Of a stretch of DNA of 44,608 bases, positions 18,826-26,306 are shown one piece after another. A model generated the notes under the pieces. It ran no database searches. It had not been told where the DNA came from and saw only the letters and a program-made list of their open reading frames with translations. The position numbers were made by a program, and so were the translations under genes. This stretch comes from Bauldia sp. (GTDB lineage Bacteria; Pseudomonadota; Alphaproteobacteria; Rhizobiales; Kaistiaceae), in NCBI RefSeq assembly GCF_020442045.1, contig NZ_JAGRLA010000052.1:1-44608 (forward strand). The letters are read 5' to 3'. The first letter of the stretch is position 1. Each line of letters opens with the position of its first letter.

Positions 18826-19608
18826 TCAGAGGTCGAGCTCGATCACCACGGGAACGTGGTCGGAGGGCTTGTCCCAGCCGCGGGTCCGCTTGTCGATCAT
18901 CGCCGAAACCAGCCTGTCCGCGGCGGGTGGCGACAGGAGCAGGTGGTCGATGCGGATGCCGTTGTTCCGCTGCCAGGCGCCGGCCTGATAGTCCCAGAAG
19001 GAGTAGTGGCCGGGCTCCGACGTGCACGCCCGGAAAGCGTCGGTCAGGCCGAGGTTGATCAGGCGGCGGAAGCGCTGGCGGGTCTCGGGCTGGAACAGCG
19101 CGTCGTCGCGCCAGTTCTCGGGATGGCGCGCGTCCTCCGGCTCGGGAATCACATTGTAGTCGCCGGCGAGGACGAACATTTCCTCCGAGGCGAGGCGGGC
19201 GTGGGCATAGGCCTCGAACCGGTCCATCCAGGCGAGCTTGTAGGCGTATTTGTCGGAGCCGACCGGATTGCCGTTCGGGAGGTAGAGGGACGCGACGCGA
19301 ATCGCGCCCCCCTCGACCGAAAACACCGCCTCGATGAAACGTGCCTGGCCGTCGTCGTCATCTCCCGGCAGGCCGCGGGAGACTTCGTCGATCGGCAGCC
19401 TGGAAAGGATGGCGACGCCGTTGAAGCCTTTCTGGCCGTGGGTCTCGACGTTGTAGCCGAGGTCCTCGAAAGCCTCGCGCGGGAAGGCGGCATCCTCGCT
19501 CTTGATCTCCTGGAAGCAGACGACGTCCGGCGCGGCGTCGCGCACCCAGGCGACCGCGCCGTCAATCCGGGCCCGGACGCCGTTGATGTTCCACGTCGCG
19601 ATTCGCAA
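18826..19608 (-). CDS. xthA: Exodeoxyribonuclease III (XthA)
   Basis: This is an AP endonuclease and 3'-5' exonuclease of the EEP superfamily, used in base excision repair. The 260-residue protein has all the family residues: Asn7 in TWNINGVR, Glu34 in CFQEIKSED, the Asp150/Asn152 pair in LAGDYNVIP, and the catalytic Asp-His at the end (PSDHVPVVIELDL). NNGIRIDHLLLS is the penultimate metal-site region. Length and start (MRIATWNINGVRAR) are standard. It is divergent from the OsmC-like gene. The 228-bp region downstream, before the DUF1344 start, holds only a short TTAAG-gaaa-CTTAA repeat. Confidence 0.97.
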   Translation of the reverse strand: MRIATWNINGVRARIDGAVAWVRDAAPDVVCFQEIKSEDAAFPREAFEDLGYNVETHGQKGFNGVAILSRLPIDEVSRGLPGDDDDGQARFIEAVFSVEGGAIRVASLYLPNGNPVGSDKYAYKLAWMDRFEAYAHARLASEEMFVLAGDYNVIPEPEDARHPENWRDDALFQPETRQRFRRLINLGLTDAFRACTSEPGHYSFWDYQAGAWQRNNGIRIDHLLLSPPAADRLVSAMIDKRTRGWDKPSDHVPVVIELDL

Positions 19609-19733
19609 TCCAATCCTCCGCGCGTCTGTTGCGGGCGAGCATAGCGGCCACGACGGGCGCGACCAGTCTTTTCACCGGGCGAAGCGGAGAAAGGCTCGCT
19701 TTGCTCTGGATTTTCCCGCGCCACCGCCATATC

Positions 19734-19748
19734 GGTGTGACCCACACC
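19734..19748 (+). promoter_or_regulatory. Perfect inverted repeat just before the OsmC-like gene
   Basis: GGTGTG-acc-CACACC is a perfect 6-bp inverted repeat with a three-base centre. It ends five bases before the Shine-Dalgarno sequence GAAGGAGG (19754-19761) of the OsmC-like gene. It could be a repressor operator or a small mRNA hairpin affecting initiation. I cannot name a regulator. Confidence 0.35.
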
Positions 19749-19766
19749 AAACCGAAGGAGGCGGAT

Positions 19767-20186
19767 ATGGCCGTTGTTTCTAAGGCAAGCGCACAGTGGA
19801 ACGGTTCACTCAAGGAAGGCGGGGGCGAGGTCGCTTTCGGCACATTCAAGGACGCCTACACCTTCGCGTCGCGGTTCGAGACGGGTGAGCTCACCAACCC
19901 GGAGCAACTGATCGCGGCGGCGCACGCCTCCTGTTACTCGATGCAGCTCTCGGGCGTCCTGACGTCGGAAGGTACTCCTCCGACGAACATCAGGACGGAG
20001 GCCCAGGTGACGATCGAGGCGGGTGTCGGCATCACCGGCATCGTGCTGACGGCCGAGGCCGAGGTTCCCGGCGTCTCGGAGGCGGCCTTCATGGCGGCGG
20101 CCAACAAGGCGAAGGAAATCTGCCCCGTCTCCAGGGCCCTTGCCGCCGTCGAGAACATCACGCTGCAGGCGACTCTCAAGGGCTGA
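19767..20186 (+). CDS. OsmC/Ohr-family peroxiredoxin-like protein
   Basis: Proteins of this family reduce organic hydroperoxides using two cysteines. The 139-residue product has the first in AAHASCYSMQL (Cys56) and the second in ICPVSRAL (Cys119), plus the N-terminal pattern ASAQWNGSLKEGGGEV. The overall form, with AHASCYSM and CPVSRA, is the OsmC subgroup rather than Ohr. The start at 19767 is supported by an excellent Shine-Dalgarno sequence (GAAGGAGG); in-frame sequence upstream is not protein-like. It is divergent from xthA, a DNA-repair gene, and both would serve oxidative stress defence. Confidence 0.93.
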   Translation: MAVVSKASAQWNGSLKEGGGEVAFGTFKDAYTFASRFETGELTNPEQLIAAAHASCYSMQLSGVLTSEGTPPTNIRTEAQVTIEAGVGITGIVLTAEAEVPGVSEAAFMAAANKAKEICPVSRALAAVENITLQATLKG

Positions 20187-20208
20187 TCGATACCCGCGAC
20201 CGGGGCGC

Positions 20209-20238
20209 CCCGCCGCCGCGTGCTTGACCGGCGGCGGG
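20209..20238 (+). repeat. 10-bp perfect inverted repeat between osmC-like gene and amn
   Basis: CCCGCCGCCG (20209-20218) and CGGCGGCGGG (20229-20238) form a perfect 10-bp stem with a 10-base loop, starting 23 bp after the OsmC-like stop codon. There is no T-run, so it is at best an atypical terminator or an mRNA 3'-end stabiliser. Confidence 0.4.
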
Positions 20239-20279
20239 CGGTAGTTGACATTCCGGCGCACCTTGAACGAGGTGCAGGA

Positions 20280-21767
20280 ATGAGCCGTTCTTCCCAGGAT
20301 CTGATCACGCCGCGGCGGATCGCACGGAAGAGCTTCCGGGACGCGGAAGCCGCCGTCGCGCAGCTCGAGCTGATCTACGAGCGCCATACCGCCTTCCTGC
20401 GGGAGCAGTTCGCCAAGCTGCTGGAGACGGGAAACCTGGGCGGTCGCGTTCGTGCGACCTATCCCGAGGTGCGGTTCGAATCCGCGACGTTCGCCCAGAT
20501 CGATTCCCGGCTTTCCTATGGCCACGTCGCCGGCCCCGGAGTCTATTCGACGACGATCACCCGCCCGGACCTCTTCCGCGGTTACCTGACCGAGCAAATC
20601 CGGCTGTTGCTGCGCAACCACAATGTGGCGGTCGAGATCGGGCCGTCGGACGAACCAATTCCGCTCCATTTCGCCTTTCCCGGCGGCGTTCACGTCGAGG
20701 GCAAGATCGTCGACATGATCGAAACGCCGCTGCGCGACATTTTCGATGTGCCCGACCTCGCGGTGATGGACGACTCGATCGTCAACGGCACATTCGAAGC
20801 CGCCCCGGGACAGCCGTTGCCGCTGGCGCCGTTCACCGCATCGCGGATCGATTATTCGCTGCACAGGCTGCCCCATTACACGGCCACCCATTCGGACTGC
20901 TTCCAGAATTTCGTGATCTTCACCAACTACCAGTTCTACGTCGACGAGTTCGTCGAACGGGCCCGGCTGATGATGGCGGCTGGCGAAACCGGATATGAAA
21001 GCTTCGTCGAGCCCGGCAACGTCGTCACGCTCGCCGGCCAAGATGCGCCGACGACCGGCGTCGCGCCGGAGCGCCTGCCGCAGATGCCCGCCTACCACCT
21101 GACCAGGCCCGGACATATGGGACTGACCATGGTGAATATCGGCGTCGGGCCGTCGAACGCCAAGACGATTACCGACCATATCGCGGTCCTCAGGCCGCAC
21201 GCCTGGATGATGCTTGGCCACTGCGCGGGACTCCGCAACACCCAGGCACTCGGCGACTATGTGCTGGCCCATGGTTACGTCCGCGAAGACCACGTTCTCG
21301 ACGGCGACCTGCCGAAATGGGTGCCGATTCCGCCGCTGGCCGAAGTCCAGGTGGCGATCGAGGATACGGTTGCCGAGGTCACCGGGCTCTCGGGCTATGA
21401 GCTGAAGCGGATCATGCGCACCGGCACGGTCGCGACCATCGACAACCGGAACTGGGAATTGCGGGATCACCGTGAGCCGGTCCAGCGCTTCTCGCAGTCG
21501 CGGGCGATCGCCCTCGACATGGAATCGGCGACGGTCGCGGCCAACGGCTTTCGCTTCCGGGTTCCCTATGGGACGCTGCTCTGCGTCTCGGACAAGCCGC
21601 TCCACGGCGAGCTGAAACTCCCCGGCATGGCGTCCGATTTCTATCGCCGCCAGGTCGGCCAGCATCTCGAGATCGGGATCAGGGCGATGGAGAAGCTCCG
21701 TGCCATGGAGCCGGAAAGGCTGCATTCGCGCAAGCTCAGGAGCTTCGCCGAGACCGCGTTCCAGTAG
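20280..21767 (+). CDS. amn: AMP nucleosidase
   Basis: AMP nucleosidase splits AMP into adenine and ribose 5-phosphate and helps set the adenylate pool. The 495-residue protein has the family's N-terminal helical domain (ARKSFRDAEAAVAQLELIYER) and the C-terminal nucleoside-phosphorylase-like domain. The latter contains GLTMVNIGVGPSNAKTITDH, MMLGHCAGLRN and, late in the chain, AIALDMESATVAANGFRFRVPY, whose DMESATVAA segment is characteristic. The length matches known Amn proteins (about 480-500). I chose the ATG at 20280; upstream in-frame sequence is not conserved in character. It is convergent with erpA, 18 bp away. Confidence 0.93.
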   Translation: MSRSSQDLITPRRIARKSFRDAEAAVAQLELIYERHTAFLREQFAKLLETGNLGGRVRATYPEVRFESATFAQIDSRLSYGHVAGPGVYSTTITRPDLFRGYLTEQIRLLLRNHNVAVEIGPSDEPIPLHFAFPGGVHVEGKIVDMIETPLRDIFDVPDLAVMDDSIVNGTFEAAPGQPLPLAPFTASRIDYSLHRLPHYTATHSDCFQNFVIFTNYQFYVDEFVERARLMMAAGETGYESFVEPGNVVTLAGQDAPTTGVAPERLPQMPAYHLTRPGHMGLTMVNIGVGPSNAKTITDHIAVLRPHAWMMLGHCAGLRNTQALGDYVLAHGYVREDHVLDGDLPKWVPIPPLAEVQVAIEDTVAEVTGLSGYELKRIMRTGTVATIDNRNWELRDHREPVQRFSQSRAIALDMESATVAANGFRFRVPYGTLLCVSDKPLHGELKLPGMASDFYRRQVGQHLEIGIRAMEKLRAMEPERLHSRKLRSFAETAFQ

Positions 21768-21785
21768 CGCGGGGATTGCCGGGGG

Positions 21786-22127
21786 TCAGATCGAGAAGCT
21801 GGTCCCGCAGCCGCAGGACGCGGTCGCGTTGGGGTTCCGGATCTGGAAGGACTGGCCGATCATGTCGTCGACGAAGTCGATCACCGAGCCCTCCATGTAG
21901 GGGAGGGAGATCGAGTCGATCAGCACCGCCGCGCCGTCTCTTTCGAGGACGAGATCGTCCTCGCTTCGCTCCTTGTCGAGATCGAAGCCATACTGAAAGC
22001 CGGAGCATCCGCCACCGGACACGCTGATCCGCAGCGCCGTGCCATCCGGCTCCGCCGCGAGAATCCTCGCGATACGGGCAGCGGCGCTGTCGGAAAGCGT
22101 TACGGTGGTGATCGAAACGTCTGTCAT
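21786..22127 (-). CDS. erpA: A-type Fe-S insertion protein ErpA
   Basis: ErpA-type carriers hand Fe-S clusters to apo-proteins. The 113-residue product has Cys41 in SGGGCSGFQYGFD and Cys105 and Cys107 in SCGCGTSFSI at the very C-terminus, the canonical ErpA/IscA arrangement. LVLERDGAAVLIDSISLPYMEGSVIDFVDD matches the middle of the family. It differs from SufA (8983-9366) in having GGCSGFQY and a short C-terminus. It is divergent from the dGTPase-like gene, as in other Hyphomicrobiales. It completes the cluster-delivery step started by the Suf genes earlier in the window. Confidence 0.95.
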   Translation of the reverse strand: MTDVSITTVTLSDSAAARIARILAAEPDGTALRISVSGGGCSGFQYGFDLDKERSEDDLVLERDGAAVLIDSISLPYMEGSVIDFVDDMIGQSFQIRNPNATASCGCGTSFSI

Positions 22128-22150
22128 CGCTTGTCGTTCCGCATATGCGA

Positions 22151-22179
22151 TAGGTATGAAGCGACGGGGACGAAGTCAA
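22151..22179 (-). promoter_or_regulatory. Candidate erpA promoter
   Basis: On the minus strand, TTGACT (22179-22174) is followed after 17 bp by TACCTA (22156-22151). The -35 matches five of six sigma-70 positions, but the -10 is poor. A transcript would begin near 22144, leaving a short leader before the ATG at 22127. Confidence 0.3.
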
Positions 22180-22199
22180 TTGCCGGCGCGGGGCTCGGA

Positions 22200-23399
22200 A
22201 TGTTGACGCAAGGGATCGGATTTGGCGGCGGCGACCGGTCGGTCTTCGCGGAGGATCCGGCGCGGAGTCGGGGGCGGCTCTTCGCCGAGCCCGCCAGTCC
22301 GACGCGAACCGAGTTCCAGCGCGACCGCGACCGGGTCGTCCACTCGACCGGCTTCCGGCGGCTGCGCGAGAAGACCCAGGTCTTCCTTGTCGACGAGGGC
22401 GACCACTTCCGGACGCGCCTGACCCACACGCTGGAGGTCTCGCAGATCGCGCGGGCGCTTGCCCGTGCCCTGCGGCTCGACGAGGATCTCGCCGAGGCCC
22501 TCGCGCTCGCCCACGATATCGGCCACCCGCCCTTCGGCCACGCCGGAGAACGCGCGCTCGACGCGGCGATGGCGGGTTTCGGCGGTTTCGACCACAATGC
22601 CCAGAGCGTGCGCGTGGTCACCCGGCTCGAGCGGCGCTATCCGCGTTTCGACGGGCTCAACCTCACCTGGGAGACGCTCGAAGGGCTGGTCAAGCACAAT
22701 GGTCCATTGACCGACCGCGGCGGCGCGCCGATCGGGCGCTATGCCGGGGGCGGCATCCCACGGACATTCACCGAGATATCGCACCAGCTCGACCTCTGGC
22801 TTTGGAGCTGGCCGGGCGCCGAGGCGCAGGCCGCGGCGATCGCCGACGATATCGCCTACGATACCCATGACATCGACGACGGCCTGCGTGCAGGCCTGCT
22901 GACCCTCGACAGCCTCGCCAGGCTCGAACTGCCCGGACGCCTGCTTCGGGAGATCAGGGCCGAATACCCGGATCTGGCCGTCGAGCGTGTCACCCATGAG
23001 CTGAGCCGGCGGCTGATCACCAGGATGATCGAGGACGTGATCGGCGAGTCCCTGAGGCGGCTCGACGACATCGCGCCGGCATCGAGCGACGATATCCGCG
23101 GGGCGGGGCGGCCGGCGATCGGCTTCTCCGACGCCATGCGTTCGGCCGATGACGAGATCAAACGGCATCTCCACACCGCGGTCTATCGCCATGATACGGT
23201 GATGGACGTGATGGGCGAGGCGGAGCGCAAGGTCCGCCGCCTGTTCGAGCGCTACCGCGCCGATCCGGCGACCTTGCCGGCCGCGTGGCGTCCGGGTGAC
23301 CACCTCGACGACGCCGCGGCCGCGCGACAGATCGCCGATTTCCTCGCCGGCATGACCGACCGCTATGCCTCGGCCGAATACCGGCGGCTGTTTTCCTGA
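22200..23399 (+). CDS. dgt: dGTPase-like deoxynucleoside triphosphate triphosphohydrolase
   Basis: This HD-domain enzyme should hydrolyse dNTPs to deoxynucleosides and triphosphate. The 399-residue product contains the metal-binding His in RTRLTHTLEVSQIARAL, the HD pair in ALAHDIGHPPFGHAGE, and the conserved FDHNAQSVRVVTRLERRYPRFDGLNLTWETLEGLVKH-type region. SPTRTEFQRDRDRVVHSTGFRRL near the N-terminus is characteristic of the type 2 subfamily. I chose the ATG at 22200 (MLTQGIGFGGGDRSVF) because it aligns with the usual family start. It is divergent from erpA and overlaps the next gene (stop TGA and start ATG share bases at 23397-23401). Confidence 0.94.
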   Translation: MLTQGIGFGGGDRSVFAEDPARSRGRLFAEPASPTRTEFQRDRDRVVHSTGFRRLREKTQVFLVDEGDHFRTRLTHTLEVSQIARALARALRLDEDLAEALALAHDIGHPPFGHAGERALDAAMAGFGGFDHNAQSVRVVTRLERRYPRFDGLNLTWETLEGLVKHNGPLTDRGGAPIGRYAGGGIPRTFTEISHQLDLWLWSWPGAEAQAAAIADDIAYDTHDIDDGLRAGLLTLDSLARLELPGRLLREIRAEYPDLAVERVTHELSRRLITRMIEDVIGESLRRLDDIAPASSDDIRGAGRPAIGFSDAMRSADDEIKRHLHTAVYRHDTVMDVMGEAERKVRRLFERYRADPATLPAAWRPGDHLDDAAAARQIADFLAGMTDRYASAEYRRLFS

Positions 23400-24433
23400 T
23401 GCACGGGGCGCGACACGGGATCGCGATGCTTGCCGCCGCGGCCGCGGCGGGATGCGTCGCGACCGCGGAGGCGCCCGTCGACAGCTTTCACTACGCCGGC
23501 GGCCGTTTCCACAATGTCGGGTCGTTCACCTCGCCCGACCATATCGAACGGGAAGACTGGCGCCGGCATGCCCGCCGGATGTTCCTCGGTCTCTTCGCGG
23601 AAGCGGACGACCTGCCGGCCGGCCACGTCCTCACGCCGGAGACGGCACGCGAGGGAGTCGAGAGGGCAACGGACGCGGAGCTGGCCGTCACCTGGATCGG
23701 TCACGCTACCACGCTGATCAGGATGGGGGAGACGTGGATCCTCACCGATCCGGTCCTGTTGGACTCGGTCGGCAGCGGCCCGGTGCGACTGAAGCGCCTG
23801 GTGCCGCCGCGACCATCGCTTTACGACCTGCCGGACATCGACATTATCCTCATCTCCCATGCCGATCACGATCATCTCGACCTGCCGAGCCTGCGGCGCC
23901 TGGCGCACCGATATCCGGCGGTCGAGACATTCGTTCCGGCCGGCACGTCGCCTCTGATGGAGAAGACCGGCCTTCGCCATGTCCGTGAACTCGACTGGTT
24001 CGAAAGCACTCGTGACGGCGATGTGTCGATCGAGGCGGTGCCGGCGATCCACGGGGTCCGGCGGCCGCCCTACAAGCTGAATGCGATGTCGTGGAACGGG
24101 TGGATCCTGGGGCAGGGTGGCAACCGGGTCTATTTCGCGGGAGACACCGGATTCGGGTCGATCTTCGAGGAGATCAGGCGACGCTCCGGCCCGGTCGACG
24201 TCGCGCTGGTTCCCATCGGCGCATGGTCGCCGCGCTGGTTCCAGGAGCCCTTCCACGTCGATCCGGACCAGGCGGCCAGGGTCGCCGCCATCATGGGCGC
24301 GAAGACGGCGATCGGCATCCATTGGGGAACCTTTCCGCTGAGCGAAGAAGCCCCGAGGGAACAGCGGCGTCGCTTCCTCGACGCCGGCGGAGCGGTGCCG
24401 CGCATCGGCGAGACGCTGATTCTGCGCCCATAG
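23399..24433 (+). CDS. Lipoprotein metallo-beta-lactamase-fold hydrolase (NAPE-PLD/UlaG-like)
   Basis: This 344-residue protein has an MBL fold of the NAPE-PLD/UlaG group. It contains TWIGHATTLIRMG, TDPVL, the metal motif SHADHDHLD (HxDHDHLD variant), VRELDWFES, FAGDTGFG (the bridging Asp), and GIHWGTFPLSEE near the end (the last His). The N-terminus (MHGARHGIAMLAAAAAAGC) has a lipobox-like AAGC, so it is probably a lipid-anchored envelope protein. Family members cleave phosphodiester bonds in phospholipids or hydrolyse lactones. The exact substrate is not evident. It is translationally coupled to dgt by a TGATG overlap. This gene is less regular than its neighbours in the rhizobial order. 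Confidence 0.88.
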   Translation: MHGARHGIAMLAAAAAAGCVATAEAPVDSFHYAGGRFHNVGSFTSPDHIEREDWRRHARRMFLGLFAEADDLPAGHVLTPETAREGVERATDAELAVTWIGHATTLIRMGETWILTDPVLLDSVGSGPVRLKRLVPPRPSLYDLPDIDIILISHADHDHLDLPSLRRLAHRYPAVETFVPAGTSPLMEKTGLRHVRELDWFESTRDGDVSIEAVPAIHGVRRPPYKLNAMSWNGWILGQGGNRVYFAGDTGFGSIFEEIRRRSGPVDVALVPIGAWSPRWFQEPFHVDPDQAARVAAIMGAKTAIGIHWGTFPLSEEAPREQRRRFLDAGGAVPRIGETLILRP

Positions 24434-24499
24434 GTTTGACGCTCCAATCGAATTGGGATAGGCGGCGCGGTGAATCGTGACCGTGCGGGCAACTCCATC

Positions 24500-26257
24500 A
24501 TGAATATTTTCCGGGATTTCGCGGAGAGGCTTAAAAGCGCCGTGGAACTGATTGCGGAGCAATCGGGAATCCGCGACGTGGACACCGCCCGTGTCGTCGT
24601 CGAGCCACCGCGTGACCCCTCCCACGGCGATCTCGCCTGCAACGCGGCGATGGTGCTCGCGAAGCCGCTGGGCCTGAAACCGCGCGACCTCGCGACCCGG
24701 ATCGCCGCGGTGCTGGCGGAGGACCCCGACGTCGACTCCGTCGAGGTAGCCGGCCCGGGATTCATCAATCTTCGTGTCAGATCAGGCTATTGGCACAAGG
24801 CCCTGAAGTCGCTGATCGGCGCCGGAGAGACGTTTGGACGCTCGACCATGGGCGTCGGCGACGCGGTCAATGTTGAATATGTCTCGGCGAATCCGACGGG
24901 GCCGATGCATATCGGCCATTGCCGGGGCGCCGTCGTCGGCGACGTCATGGCCAACCTGATGGTCGCCGCCGGTTTCGACGTGACCCGGGAATATTACATC
25001 AACGACGCCGGCTCGCAGGTCGATGTCCTCGCCCGCTCGGCCTACCTGCGCTACCGCGAGGCGCTCGGCGAGGATATCGGCGCCATTCCGGAAGGGCTCT
25101 ACCCCGGCGACTACCTCAGGCCTGTCGGCGAGGCGCTGGCCCGCGAGCATGGCGACATCCTGCTCGCCATGCCCGAGGAGGAATGGATGCCGGTCGTCCG
25201 GGTGACGACGGTCGACATGATGATGGCGATGATCCGGGAGGATCTGGCGCTTCTCAACATCGTCCACGAGATATTCTTCTCGGAGCGGACGCTGACCGCC
25301 GGCGATCCGAGCGCGGTCGAGGCGGCGATCGACCAGCTCACGCGGGACGGGCTCGTCTACGAGGGGCGGCTGCCGCCGCCGAAGGGACAACTGCCCGACG
25401 ACTGGGAGGATCGGGAGCAACTGCTCTTCCGCTCGACCGAGTTCGGCGACGACGTCGACCGGCCGCTGAGGAAGTCGGATGGCAGCCCGACCTATTTCGC
25501 CTCCGACATCGCCTATCACTACGACAAGCTGCGGCGCGGCTTTCGCCATCTGATCGACGTCTGGGGCGCCGATCACGGCGGCTATGTCAAGCGGATGCAG
25601 GCGGCGATCCGGGCGATCAGCGGCGGTGCGGCGCATTTCGAGGTGAAGCTGGTCCAGATCGTCCGGCTGCTGAGCGGTGGCGAGCCGGTCAAGATGTCGA
25701 AGCGGTCGGGCGACTTCATCACGCTGCGCGAGCTCGTCGACCGGGTCGGCCCCGACCCGATTCGTTTCATGATGGTGTTCCGGAAAAACGACGCGCAGCT
25801 CGACTTCGATTTCGAGAAGGTGACCGAGCAATCGAAAGATAATCCCGTCTTCTACGTGCAGTATGCCCATGCCCGGACCTGCTCTGTCTTCAGGCAGGCG
25901 GCGGAGGAATTGCCCGGCCTCGACCTCAGCATCGGCGCGCTCGAAAGGGCGCGGCTCGAAAGCCTCGACGATGTCGGCGAAATGGCTCTAATCCGCCGTT
26001 TGCTGGAGTATCCGCGGATGATCGAGGCGGCCGCGGAGGCGCAGGAGCCGCACCGCGTCGCCTACTTCCTTCATGAGCTGGCTTCGGAATTCCACGCCCA
26101 CTGGAATCGTGGCAAGGAGTTGCCTCAATTGCGTTTTATTAACCATGCCGATTCACATTCGACTTTGGCGCGGCTTGCTCTCGTTCATGCCACAAAATTG
26201 GTGTTGTCCTCGGGATTGGCTATTCTCGGTGTGAGCGCGCCCGAGGAGATGCGTTGA
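24500..26257 (+). CDS. argS: Arginyl-tRNA synthetase
   Basis: This class I synthetase charges tRNA-Arg. The 585-residue protein starts with the typical [16 protein letters not shown] additional domain. It has HIGH within [18 protein letters not shown] (His137-His140), the mid-domain [15 protein letters not shown], and a KMSKS-like loop [12 protein letters not shown]. The last Ser-to-Arg change is usual for bacterial ArgRS. It ends in an anticodon-binding helical domain ([16 protein letters not shown]). I chose the ATG at 24500 rather than GTG at 24470 because it gives the conserved N-terminus. TTGACG at 24436-24441 may be a -35 box, but no good -10 follows. It opens the argS-SPOR-nagZ-scpAB block. 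Confidence 0.96.
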   Translation: MNIFRDFAERLKSAVELIAEQSGIRDVDTARVVVEPPRDPSHGDLACNAAMVLAKPLGLKPRDLATRIAAVLAEDPDVDSVEVAGPGFINLRVRSGYWHKALKSLIGAGETFGRSTMGVGDAVNVEYVSANPTGPMHIGHCRGAVVGDVMANLMVAAGFDVTREYYINDAGSQVDVLARSAYLRYREALGEDIGAIPEGLYPGDYLRPVGEALAREHGDILLAMPEEEWMPVVRVTTVDMMMAMIREDLALLNIVHEIFFSERTLTAGDPSAVEAAIDQLTRDGLVYEGRLPPPKGQLPDDWEDREQLLFRSTEFGDDVDRPLRKSDGSPTYFASDIAYHYDKLRRGFRHLIDVWGADHGGYVKRMQAAIRAISGGAAHFEVKLVQIVRLLSGGEPVKMSKRSGDFITLRELVDRVGPDPIRFMMVFRKNDAQLDFDFEKVTEQSKDNPVFYVQYAHARTCSVFRQAAEELPGLDLSIGALERARLESLDDVGEMALIRRLLEYPRMIEAAAEAQEPHRVAYFLHELASEFHAHWNRGKELPQLRFINHADSHSTLARLALVHATKLVLSSGLAILGVSAPEEMR

Positions 26258-26306
26258 CGTCGCTGGGAAGGCGACCCGCCTGGCTCCTGGAGTGAAAGCA
26301 AGTTTA

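Noticed and set aside
20245..20250. TTGACA, a perfect -35 box before amn.
   Set aside because: No acceptable -10 occurs at 16-18 bp spacing.
22140..22149. CGCATATGCG palindrome between erpA and dgt.
   Set aside because: Ten bases is short and fully expected by chance; it lies too close to the erpA start to judge.
26139..26146. TTAACCAT, a CtrA-like half-site upstream of the SPOR gene.
   Set aside because: It lies inside the argS coding region, has no partner TTAA at the correct spacing, and could occur by chance.
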